Below, in pieces: positions 1 to 6,879 of a DNA stretch of 32,749 nt; within the stretch, counting starts at the first letter, position 1; each line of letters starts with the position of its first letter. This DNA comes from Ignavibacteriota bacterium (GTDB lineage Bacteria > Bacteroidota > Ignavibacteria > Kapaibacteriales > UBA961), in assembly GCA_016197185.1 (NCBI GenBank), contig JACPWH010000122.1, positions 1-32,749 on the forward strand, in the 5' to 3' direction. A program made the translations under genes and the position numbers. The notes below the pieces were generated by a model, which was not told the origin of the DNA, ran no database searches, and saw only the letters and a list, made by a program, of their open reading frames with translations.

Positions 1-154
1 CTTTGAGTTCAAGAGGAAAAACCTTAACACCTATCATGGTTTCGCCATTCTTTTTGTCTGTGATGGTTCCGCTAACGGTGAATTTCTGTTGTGCAGACAA
101 TAGGGTTGTGCTGAACAAAAGTACAAAGGCTACTATTATGATTTTCTTATACAT
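1..154 (-). CDS. Exported protein with CarboxypepD_reg-like N-terminus (partial; probable TonB-dependent receptor)
   Basis: The reading frame begins at ATG 154 and runs off the left edge, giving 51 residues. Residues 1-21 form a signal peptide (lysines, a hydrophobic stretch, then LLSAQ). From about residue 24 the sequence FTVSGTITDKKNGETMIGVK matches the start of a carboxypeptidase-regulatory-like beta-sandwich. In Bacteroidota this domain usually opens TonB-dependent outer-membrane receptors, though other surface proteins also carry it. The body of the protein lies outside the window, so the receptor assignment is inference; export and the N-terminal domain are seen directly. The LytTR regulator upstream on the same strand is about 200 bp away, so co-transcription is not obvious. 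Confidence 0.75.
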   Translation of the reverse strand, partial: MYKKIIIVAFVLLFSTTLLSAQQKFTVSGTITDKKNGETMIGVKVFPLELK

Positions 155-200
155 AATCGTGAATTAGAATAATGGGTTTGTGTATTCTTCTTTGCGTTTG

Positions 201-230
201 CAAATACATTTTCGTAATTAACGATTCAAA
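201..230 (-). promoter_or_regulatory. Possible promoter of the exported protein gene
   Basis: On the minus strand a TTTG (positions 230-227) is followed after 18 bases by TGTATTTG (208-201). This is one base from the Bacteroidota -7 form TAnnTTTG. It would give a leader of roughly 40 nt to the ATG at 154. Confidence 0.35.
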
Positions 231-351
231 TATGCAGTCTAAATAATCCTTGTAAAAATTTATGAGAAGAAGTGAGTGAGTTAAGCGAAGAATGGAAATG
301 TCGATTCATCTTGCAATAGCTAACGAGGAAACTCCAAAGGATGGTGTTTTT

Positions 352-1044
352 TTAAGAAGAATAGCGATTGAAAAACTCATCAGTGTAAGTACGTCCTATT
401 GGAAACCCTTTGTCACCTATGAAAATAGTTGATCCTCTCACTGCTTCAATTTTGGTGAATGGCAGAATGAAACTGCGATGTACACGAATGAAATCACCTG
501 TATGTAACTTTTCCATCATGTCTTTCATGGTCATCCGTACCACAATGGTTTTGCGGTCCTTGATGTAAATTTTGAGATAATCAGCTAATCCCTCGATATA
601 CAGAATATCAGCTAAGGGAATTTTAACCAAACTGAAATCTGCACGAACAAAAATACTTTTCTCAACATTTTGGTCTTTTTTATTGATGTGGTCAAAATAC
701 TCCTGTGCTTTGGTAATAGCTTGTGTAAAGCGTTTCTGGTTGATGGGTTTGAGCAAATAGTCAATGGCATTTAATTCATAGCTAACAGCTGCATATTCGC
801 TGAAAGCGGTGGTAAAAATCACCATCGTGTTTTGCTGTAATGACTTTACCAAACTAATTCCGGTCATTGAAGGCATTTGTATGTCGCAAAAAATTAAGTC
901 TGTAGGAAATTTCCGTAAATGTTTCAATGCCTCGTTAGGTTGTGTGAACGTTTTTTGCAGATTGATGTTTTCACATTTGTCGCACAGCGATTGAATCACT
1001 GTAAGTGCTAACGGTTCGTCATCTATGGCAATAACATTTATCAT
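352..1044 (-). CDS. LytTR-family response regulator
   Basis: This 230-residue protein has a receiver domain (about 1-120) followed by a LytTR DNA-binding domain (about 128-229). The receiver shows the acidic pair DDE at 8-10, the phospho-acceptor Asp54 in FCDIQMP, a Thr in FTTA and Lys98 in LLKPI. The C-terminal part has the LytTR pattern of DILYIEGLADYLKI, then VRVHRSFI, and finally a GDKGFPIGR-type end. Regulators of this class act in the cytoplasm as phosphorylated dimers and are usually paired with a LytS/YehU-type kinase. Its ATG overlaps the stop of the upstream kinase gene by four bases (ATGA), so the two were translationally coupled. The partner kinase is broken, so this regulator may now lack its cognate phosphodonor. 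Confidence 0.93.
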   Translation of the reverse strand: MINVIAIDDEPLALTVIQSLCDKCENINLQKTFTQPNEALKHLRKFPTDLIFCDIQMPSMTGISLVKSLQQNTMVIFTTAFSEYAAVSYELNAIDYLLKPINQKRFTQAITKAQEYFDHINKKDQNVEKSIFVRADFSLVKIPLADILYIEGLADYLKIYIKDRKTIVVRMTMKDMMEKLHTGDFIRVHRSFILPFTKIEAVRGSTIFIGDKGFPIGRTYTDEFFNRYSS

Positions 1045-1866
1045 TGCAAGTTGATATATAAGGAAACAGAAAAATCCTTTTCGATATCATTTATAACCAA
1101 CAAATGTTTTGAAGGATATATTAAATTCAGTCGATGTTTTGTGTTTTCAATTCCCAATCCGCTTCTTTCAGAAATGTCCTTCTGAACATTCACTTTGTTA
1201 TTTACTATACTTAACCGAAATTCCGTTTTGTTCATTGTCATTTCAATTTTGATGTGGCTCTTTTGTTCGGAGTTCACTCCATGCTTAAAAGCATTTTCAA
1301 CAAAAGGAATTATCAGCATAGGGGCAATTTGGAATTCAGGAACAATTTCCAAACTGTAATATTCCAGTTTCACGCTTCTGTCCAAACGCAATTTTTGCAA
1401 TTCAATAAAATTATATTTGATAATTTTCCAAGGCTTCTTTTCGGTTGTAAACAGTCCATAGAATAGATGATACAATGGATAATAGCCACAATGAAATTGT
1501 ATTGATAATGATAACGGGAATAATTTTTTCAATAATCGGATTAATTTTGGATAATTTTTCCGGATTGAAATCGGAAAAGAAAAACGTGATACCTAAAAGT
1601 GAAGATGCTATTACTATTGATAAGAATAGAAATGAAAAGTAGTGCCAGTATTTTTTAACAAGGAGATATTTTGGGATGAGAAAAAGGTAATTATAGTAAA
1701 ATAATACTAGCAAAACAGTACTTAAACCAACGCTGAGTAAAAGGTATTTTACCCCCGACTCAGGTACAAAAAAATTGAAAACCTGATCAGTTGAAACATA
1801 AGGTATAACCAGCAATAACAACCAAACCAAGGTATGTATGGCAATAGTAAACGGTTTAACTTTCAT
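1041..1866 (-). pseudogene. LytS/YehU-like sensor histidine kinase, internally deleted and frame-shifted
   Basis: The 5' part (ATG 1866, stop at 1411) encodes four membrane segments and ends in VYNRKEALENYQI. The 3' part, in another frame, resumes at YNFIELQKLRLD near 1416 and runs to 1041 with the ATPase motifs PFVENAFKHG and SGLGIENTKHRL. In the His_kinase family these two stretches are separated by some 65-75 residues carrying the histidine box (NPHFLFN). That box is absent from both frames, so about 200 bp has been lost and the frame disturbed. A LytS-like protein without the box cannot autophosphorylate. The remaining short ORFs could be translated separately (membrane part; ATPase part), but function is doubtful. 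An assembly collapse is an alternative explanation. Confidence 0.82.
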
Positions 1867-2210
1867 AAGTACTATGGAAATAATTCACAAATTAAAGGAA
1901 TGTTTGCTTCACCACAAAAAAATGAGAAAAAGGGAGTCAGTTTATAGATGTATGAATAAAGCATTGGGAGAAGTGACATACAAATTTTCTGGAGAGAAAT
2001 TAATTTTCAAGTCATGACAGTTGTTTACTGTCGTGAGTTGAATAGTTACAAAATCAATTTTAGCTCATGCCGGTTGCTACAACACCTTCCTTCTAAGCAC
2101 ATACACGGTAAAGAAGTTGTAACAAATACTCTGACTTTTATTCTTATAGCATATCAATACACAGCACTGTACAACTGCCATTCCATATAATTTTGACAAG
2201 CAAGTTCCAT
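1867..2210. other. Intergenic region without a convincing gene
   Basis: This is the upstream region of the broken kinase and the space beyond the terminator of the 2272-3465 gene. I see no credible ORF or RNA gene. It has one imperfect hairpin (2012-2020 with 2028-2036, one G-T pair) lacking a T-run. On the minus strand TTAATTTG, just upstream of the kinase ATG and with a TTTG 19 bases ahead of it, is a weak promoter candidate one base off consensus. Confidence 0.5.
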
Positions 2211-2247
2211 AAAAAAAAGCGAAGAATCAATAGATTCCTCGCTTTTT
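2211..2247 (-). terminator. Intrinsic terminator of the serine palmitoyltransferase-like gene
   Basis: An 11-bp stem (2218-2228 pairs with 2233-2243, one G-T pair) with a 4-base loop is followed on the minus strand by eight Ts (2218-2211). It begins 24 bp after the stop codon. A five-T run on the other side could make it work in both directions. Confidence 0.88.
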
Positions 2248-2271
2248 ACATAATAACTATCCACAAATTTA

Positions 2272-3465
2272 TCAGCCAATCAACCCAAGTTCCTTACCAA
2301 CCTCGGCAAACACTTCAAGTATTCTATCCAAATGTTCCGGCTCGTGCGATGCCATGTAGCTTGTGCGCATCATGCTCATATTCGGCGGTACTCCGGGAGG
2401 TATAAACGCATTTACGAATACACCTTTATCATATAATTTACGCCAGAAAACAAGAGCTATATCTACTTCACCTACAACCACAGGAACAATTCCGCTTCTA
2501 CTCTCAATTACATTAAAGCCAAGTTCTTTGAACCCATTGCGCATTTTGTCGGCATTACTGATAAGTCTATCGACAAGCTCCGGTTGTTCTTCAAGAATCT
2601 CAAGAGCAGCAAGAGTAGCTGCACAACTTGCAGGAGTAGGACTTGCACTGAAAATAAGTGCAGGTGATACGTGTTTTAGATAATTGATAACACGTTCAGG
2701 TCCAGCTATGAAACCACCAAGGGAAGCAAATGTCTTGGAGAATGTCCCCATTGTCATATCTGTTTTATCAGTCAAACCATAAAGGCTTGAAGTGCCGCGT
2801 CCTCCCACGCCAACCACACCTGTTGCATGAGCATCATCCACAAGTACTCGCGCCCCGTATTTCTTAGCAACATCAAGCATTTCAGGAAGGTGAACCAATT
2901 CACCTGAGACCGAAAACACTCCATCGGTCACAATAAGCTTTCCCGCTGAATCAGGGATACGTTTCATTACCTTTTCCAAGTCGTTCATGTCGTTATGTTT
3001 ATACCGCACGAATTCAGCAAAACCACCCTTGGCAAGCATAGCACCGTTGATAATACACGCATGATTTTCCTTGTCGGAAATTACATAATCACCTTTGGAA
3101 ACCAAACCTGAGATAACTCCCAAAGCTGTTTGATAGCCTGTACTGAATAATAACACAGATTCATATCCCAAAAACTTTGCGAGTTTTTCCTCTAATTCAA
3201 TATGGAGTGTAATCGTTCCTGTAAGATAGCGAGAGCCCGAACAGCCTGTCCCGTAACGGTGAATTGCATCAATTGCGGCTTGGCGCACACGTGGGTGAGC
3301 AGTTAAGCCAAGATAGTTATTTGAGCCTGCCATAATGACCTTACGTCCTTCAATGCTGACGATAGGTCCTTCATTTTCTTCAATTTGACGGAAATAGGGG
3401 TAGAGTCCGAGCTTTTTAACCTCATCTGCACGGGTAAATTCAAGACATTTTTGAAATAAGTCCAT
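2272..3465 (-). CDS. Serine palmitoyltransferase-like alpha-oxoamine synthase (PLP enzyme)
   Basis: This 397-residue enzyme is of the alpha-oxoamine synthase family, which condenses an amino acid with an acyl-CoA and releases CO2 and CoA. It has the family's fold-type I PLP landmarks: His135 in DKENHACI (ring stacking), Asp210 and His213 in VDDAHATG, and the Schiff-base Lys244 in [12 protein letters not shown]. The N-terminal [10 protein letters not shown], then GSNNYLGLT and [11 protein letters not shown], resemble bacterial serine palmitoyltransferases more than BioF or Kbl. Making 3-ketodihydrosphingosine from serine and palmitoyl-CoA is therefore the favoured role, consistent with sphingolipid-bearing Bacteroidota. 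BioF or Kbl activity cannot be ruled out. The ATG at 3465 has AAGGA upstream. It appears monocistronic, with its own terminator. Confidence 0.88.
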   Translation of the reverse strand: MDLFQKCLEFTRADEVKKLGLYPYFRQIEENEGPIVSIEGRKVIMAGSNNYLGLTAHPRVRQAAIDAIHRYGTGCSGSRYLTGTITLHIELEEKLAKFLGYESVLLFSTGYQTALGVISGLVSKGDYVISDKENHACIINGAMLAKGGFAEFVRYKHNDMNDLEKVMKRIPDSAGKLIVTDGVFSVSGELVHLPEMLDVAKKYGARVLVDDAHATGVVGVGGRGTSSLYGLTDKTDMTMGTFSKTFASLGGFIAGPERVINYLKHVSPALIFSASPTPASCAATLAALEILEEQPELVDRLISNADKMRNGFKELGFNVIESRSGIVPVVVGEVDIALVFWRKLYDKGVFVNAFIPPGVPPNMSMMRTSYMASHEPEHLDRILEVFAEVGKELGLIG

Positions 3466-3550
3466 TCTAATTATTCCTTAATAAGCATAAAATTTTAATC
3501 ACAACAATACACCATGGTTCGGTGCAAATTACGTAATCGTCACCAAATAG

Positions 3551-3584
3551 AAAAGGGACACACCTTTTTTGGCGTATCCCTTTT
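3551..3584 (-). terminator. Probable terminator after rpsU
   Basis: A long stem with two wobble pairs (AAAAGGGACACACC at 3551-3564 with GGCGTATCCCTTTT at 3571-3584) sits about 50 bp after the rpsU stop. The T-run on the minus strand is short (four Ts). Confidence 0.6.
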
Positions 3585-3635
3585 ATAGCTTGAATTACCC
3601 TACAATCATTTTCATAGAACTGAAAGTAAAAAAAA

Positions 3636-3830
3636 TTACTCTTGTTCCATTGTAGCGCGAACTTGGCGGCGAATAGCTTTCATTCTGGATAACCGCTTGT
3701 CGATTGACGGCTTAACGAAGAAAGTACGTTTTTTAAATTCACGAAGAACACCACTGCGTTCATATTTTTTCTTGAAGCGGCGGAGAGCGCGGTCAATTGA
3801 CTCGTTAGCTTGAATTGTTACACCAATCAT
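3636..3830 (-). CDS. rpsU: 30S ribosomal protein bS21
   Basis: This is a 64-residue, very basic protein with the bS21 pattern: an N-terminal beta strand, NESIDRALRRFKKKYERSG, then REFKKRTFFVKPS, and a basic helical tail. bS21 sits on the 30S platform near the anti-Shine-Dalgarno end of 16S rRNA. Length and motif order fit the family. The ATG at 3830 is preceded by AAGGTG. It lies about 70 bp downstream of the Tudor-like protein gene on the same strand and is probably transcribed with it from the promoter at 4354-4384. A terminator-like hairpin follows. Confidence 0.93.
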   Translation of the reverse strand: MIGVTIQANESIDRALRRFKKKYERSGVLREFKKRTFFVKPSIDKRLSRMKAIRRQVRATMEQE

Positions 3831-3900
3831 GGTAAATACACCTTAAAATTGAAATAGTTGATAGTAATTGACGATTGTAGGGAATATTCCTTGTGGAATA

Positions 3901-4305
3901 TTAAAGCATATTTTCTATAAGCTTCTTTTCTTTGATCTTCTCGAACTGGACAATTATTGCGTGTCCTCCATTCGATGTTGTTTCTTTTGAAAGTACGATT
4001 CCGATATCATCCCATTTGGTGTGATAAATAACATCACCTATTTGATAAACATCAGTTGTTACGTATTCTTTCGAGTCTTCGCGGGAGAATTCCTTGATAA
4101 TAGCGTCTTTTTTATCTCCTTGCGCTTCGAGAATATCAAGATTCACCAATTGTGAGTGCCGACTGACTGTACAACGTGCCCATTGGCGGCGACCATTCTC
4201 TGTTTCCATGGGTTCACCAATCAATTCATGCTTGGTTTCCTTCATTAAGAAAGGAGAGTACAACTTTACGTATTTCGCTTTTTTTGTTTTTCTAACTCGT
4301 GCCAT
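3901..4305 (-). CDS. Small conserved protein with degenerate Zn-ribbon-like N-terminus and Tudor/SH3-like C-terminus
   Basis: I chose ATG 4305 (134 residues) because AAGGAAATT stands directly before it; the in-frame TTG at 4317 has no such support. The basic N-terminus leads into a stretch shaped like a zinc ribbon (YSPF, KETKHELIG, then WARCTVSRH), but most expected cysteines are replaced and only Cys45 remains. Residues 87-133 (YQIGDVIYHTKWDDIGIV, then IIVQFEKIKEKKLI) look like the small beta-barrel found in CarD and at the C-terminus of PcrA/UvrD helicases, which binds RNA polymerase. That similarity is by eye. A role near transcription or translation fits its place before rpsU, but the function is unknown. 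Confidence 0.8.
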   Translation of the reverse strand: MARVRKTKKAKYVKLYSPFLMKETKHELIGEPMETENGRRQWARCTVSRHSQLVNLDILEAQGDKKDAIIKEFSREDSKEYVTTDVYQIGDVIYHTKWDDIGIVLSKETTSNGGHAIIVQFEKIKEKKLIENML

Positions 4306-4353
4306 AATTTCCTTCAAAGGGTTAAAGTGGCGGGACTATGATTCAGCAAGGCA

Positions 4354-4384
4354 CAAAAATACGAAATTTCTCTGAATTTACAAA
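4354..4384 (-). promoter_or_regulatory. Bacteroidota-type promoter for the Tudor-like gene and rpsU
   Basis: On the minus strand TTTG (4384-4381), 19 bases, then TATTTTTG (4361-4354) match the TTTG / TAnnTTTG promoter exactly. It gives a leader of about 45 nt containing the AAGGA ribosome-binding site of the gene at 4305. Confidence 0.8.
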
Positions 4385-4468
4385 ATGGTAATATTCAAAG
4401 CTCCGAATATATGTTGCAATCCACTCTAAACTCTCCTTCCACTTGAAATCAAAATAACAAAAAATTAA

Positions 4469-4500
4469 TTTGTAAAAGAACGAACGTTCATTTATATTTG
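4469..4500 (+). promoter_or_regulatory. Promoter of the tetR-MFS operon with embedded operator
   Basis: TTTG (4469-4472), 20 bases, then TATATTTG (4493-4500) match the Bacteroidota promoter exactly. The palindrome GAACGTTC (4482-4489), set in AACGAACGTTCATT, lies between the two boxes. This is the expected place for a TetR-type operator that blocks RNA polymerase. The start codon is only 8 bases past the -7 box. Confidence 0.78.
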
Positions 4501-4508
4501 TAACCATT

Positions 4509-5096
4509 ATGAGAACAAAAAACGAAAATAAAGCTGCCGCTATCCGAGAAAACGCAATGAAAATGATTGTTGCCGAAGGGTTCGACGGATTCAGTATGCA
4601 GAAACTTGCAAAATCTGCTAATGTTTCACCTGCAACACTTTATATCTATTATAAGAATAAAGAAGATTTGCTGAATCAATTATTTAATGAAGTTCAGCAA
4701 ACATTTGCCGATGTTGCTTTAGAAGGATTTAATCCCCAGCTTTCGTTTGAAGAAGGACTGTGGATACAATGGAAAAACCGTTTGAAGTTTGTTTTGGAGT
4801 ATCCGGTTCATTTCAGCTTCTATGAGCAATTCCGTAATTCTCCATTAATAAACAGCAGTGGAATTCACCTGTCGAGTTTCAAAGAAAACATGAAACAATT
4901 CGTTATTAATGCAATTCAAAAAGGTGAATTAAAAATGATGGCACCGGAAATATTCTGGTCTGTTGCTTACGGGTCATTCTATTCATTAGTAAAATTTCAT
5001 TTACAAGAAAAAACGATGATGGGTAATGATTTCAAACTTAATGAAGTAACTCTGAAAACTACGTTTGATATAATCGTTAAAGCATTAAAACCCTAA
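4509..5096 (+). CDS. TetR/AcrR-family transcriptional regulator
   Basis: This 195-residue protein has an N-terminal TetR helix-turn-helix (about 8-55). It includes IRENAMKMIVAEGFDGFSMQ, then KLAKSANVSPATLYIYYKNK, which carries the family's typical ATLYxYYKNKEDL. The remainder is a variable helical ligand-binding and dimer domain. Such proteins repress nearby genes until a small ligand binds. It is first in a three-gene operon with a small HMA-fold protein and an MFS exporter, so an effector exported by the MFS protein is the likely inducer. The palindrome in its own promoter points to autoregulation. The expected transcription start is only a few bases before the ATG, so the mRNA should be nearly leaderless. 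Confidence 0.92.
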   Translation: MRTKNENKAAAIRENAMKMIVAEGFDGFSMQKLAKSANVSPATLYIYYKNKEDLLNQLFNEVQQTFADVALEGFNPQLSFEEGLWIQWKNRLKFVLEYPVHFSFYEQFRNSPLINSSGIHLSSFKENMKQFVINAIQKGELKMMAPEIFWSVAYGSFYSLVKFHLQEKTMMGNDFKLNEVTLKTTFDIIVKALKP

Positions 5097-5148
5097 AGTT
5101 TCATACAAAGCCATCATAACTCATATTTATTCATATCCAATAAATACT

Positions 5149-5361
5149 ATGAATCATATTCTAATTTTTAAGACAAACATCCACTCGCCAATAGATATGG
5201 AAGCAATCGCTCCGCATCTGGACAGCCCACATATCATTCGCTGGAGTGTGGATAGAGAAGATATTGACAGGGTTTTAAGAATCGAAGCCACGCATGACGC
5301 TTCAACGGAAATAATTAATACTATACAGAAAGCAGGATACCTCTGCGAAGAATTACTCTAA
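5149..5361 (+). CDS. Small HMA-like ferredoxin-fold protein lacking the metal-binding CxxC
   Basis: This 70-residue protein has the alternating pattern of a heavy-metal-associated domain: beta (ILIFKTNI), helix (DMEAIAPHL), beta (IIRWSVD), turn, beta (VLRIEATH), helix (ASTEIINTIQKAG) and the final YLCEEL. The usual metal loop CxxC is absent; the only cysteine is in the C-terminal YLCEEL. It is therefore unlikely to be a copper chaperone of the ordinary type. It lies 52 bp after tetR and 14 bp before the MFS gene, so it belongs to that operon. It may serve as a cytoplasmic accessory or sensor for the transporter. Function is unknown; that the gene is real is well supported by spacing and composition. 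Confidence 0.8.
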   Translation: MNHILIFKTNIHSPIDMEAIAPHLDSPHIIRWSVDREDIDRVLRIEATHDASTEIINTIQKAGYLCEELL

Positions 5362-5375
5362 TCTTATAATTATCT

Positions 5376-6665
5376 ATGGAACAAAACAAACCAATTTCCG
5401 AAAAATTCTCTTCGGCACAGATTTACGCAATTGTTATTCTTGCACTCACACAATTTACCGTCATCTTGGACTTTATGGTCATGTCTCCTCTTGGGGATAT
5501 GCTTATGAAGGCAATGAGCCTTTCTACATCACAGTTCGGCTTTGCTGTTTCGAGTTATGCGTTTAGTGCCGGGATTTCCGGTTTGCTAACGGCGGGCTTT
5601 GCCGACCGATTCGACAGGAAAAAACTTCTGTTGTTCTTTTATGTCGGCTTTATTGTCGGTACTCTTCTTTGTGGTTTAACCACTTCGTATCCTATGCTAA
5701 TAATGGCAAGGATTGTTACGGGATTATTCGGTGGTGTAATCGGTTCAATCTCTATGGCTATTGTAGCCGACCTCTTCCCTTTTCAGCAAAGGGGACGAGT
5801 GATGGGATTTATGCAGATGGGTTTTGGAGCAAGCCAAGTTCTTGGTATTCCCATCAGTTTGTTCGTTGCAAATATTTGGGGATGGCAGTCTCCATTCCTG
5901 ATGATTGTAGGTTTGGCAAGCATTGTTTGGCTTGTAGTTCTTGTAAAGATGCCTGCAATTGCAGAACATCTAACTATAAAATCAGAACGTAAGATACTTA
6001 TGCATCTTTGGAAAACACTTTCATTTGGTCAATACAGGGCAGGATTTCTTACTACAGCTTTACTTTCATTGGGTGGCTTTCTGATGATGCCTTGGGGAAG
6101 TGCATTTGCTATCAACAACCTTCAGCTTACTACTCATCAACTGCCTATTTTATTTATGGTTGGCGGGGTAAGCTCACTGATTATCATGCCGCTTATCGGT
6201 AAATTTAGCGACAGTATCGACAAATTCAAACTGTTTGCATTTGCATCTGTATGGATGATGATGGTGGTAGTAGTTTATACGAACCTTACTCCAGTTGCTT
6301 TTGGAATTGTTTTAGCTGTAAATGTATTAATGATGATAGGAATCATGAGTAGAATGGTACCCTCAATGGCACTCGTGTCCGCCCTCCCTAAAATGCAAGA
6401 TAGAGGAGCATTTATGAGTATCAATTCCTCTTTGCAACAAATTGCAGGTGGTATTGCAGCTGTAATAGGTGGAAAGATTGTTGTTCAAAAGACTAATTTC
6501 AGTCCTCTTGAACATTTTGATACATTAGGTTACATGATAGTGGGTATTTCTCTTGTTTCTATATATATGATGTATTATATAAGTGGACTAGTAAAGAGGA
6601 ACCACGCTATAGCTGCTGCAGCAGCGGCTTCGACTACATCTACTACTCCTGCTCCTGTACATTAA
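5376..6665 (+). CDS. MFS transporter, DHA1-type efflux permease
   Basis: This 429-residue inner-membrane protein has about 12 hydrophobic segments. It shows the MFS motif A between helices 2 and 3 (residues 74-83, GFADRFDRKK) and an Asp32 in helix 1. RIVTGLFGGVIGSISMA and the GRVMGFMQMGFGASQVLGIP region resemble AraJ/drug-H+ antiporters. It should export a small molecule at the expense of the proton gradient; the substrate is unknown. It ends in an Ala/Ser/Thr/Pro-rich cytoplasmic tail of about 20 residues. It is third in the tetR operon and probably controlled by that repressor. Transcription from the left converges with flhA at the hairpin near 6826-6857. Confidence 0.9.
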   Translation: MEQNKPISEKFSSAQIYAIVILALTQFTVILDFMVMSPLGDMLMKAMSLSTSQFGFAVSSYAFSAGISGLLTAGFADRFDRKKLLLFFYVGFIVGTLLCGLTTSYPMLIMARIVTGLFGGVIGSISMAIVADLFPFQQRGRVMGFMQMGFGASQVLGIPISLFVANIWGWQSPFLMIVGLASIVWLVVLVKMPAIAEHLTIKSERKILMHLWKTLSFGQYRAGFLTTALLSLGGFLMMPWGSAFAINNLQLTTHQLPILFMVGGVSSLIIMPLIGKFSDSIDKFKLFAFASVWMMMVVVVYTNLTPVAFGIVLAVNVLMMIGIMSRMVPSMALVSALPKMQDRGAFMSINSSLQQIAGGIAAVIGGKIVVQKTNFSPLEHFDTLGYMIVGISLVSIYMMYYISGLVKRNHAIAAAAAASTTSTTPAPVH

Positions 6666-6825
6666 ACAAAATGGAACACACCATTATTATGGAAAAAGGT
6701 GACAATAGTTTCGCTGCCTACACCTGATATTTTACCCAATTATATAGTTGATAACTTTATCAGTCAACAAACTCTCCATAAGAGCTATTGTCAGCCTATC
6801 TTAGCCAGGGACATTATTTAAACAC

Positions 6826-6857
6826 ACAAAGGGCGCATCCTAAGATTCGCCCTTTGT
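6826..6857. terminator. Hairpin between convergent MFS gene and flhA (possible bidirectional terminator)
   Basis: ACAAAGGGCG (6826-6835) pairs with CGCCCTTTGT (6848-6857), with a smaller ATC/GAT extension inside the loop. There is no clean T-run on either side, so activity is uncertain. The position between two converging genes fits a shared terminator. Confidence 0.55.
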
Positions 6858-6879
6858 TACGTCTATAAAACTTACCATC

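Noticed and set aside
2012-2036. Hairpin upstream of the broken kinase as a riboswitch or terminator
   Set aside because: It is a single short stem without a T-run or any known aptamer features.
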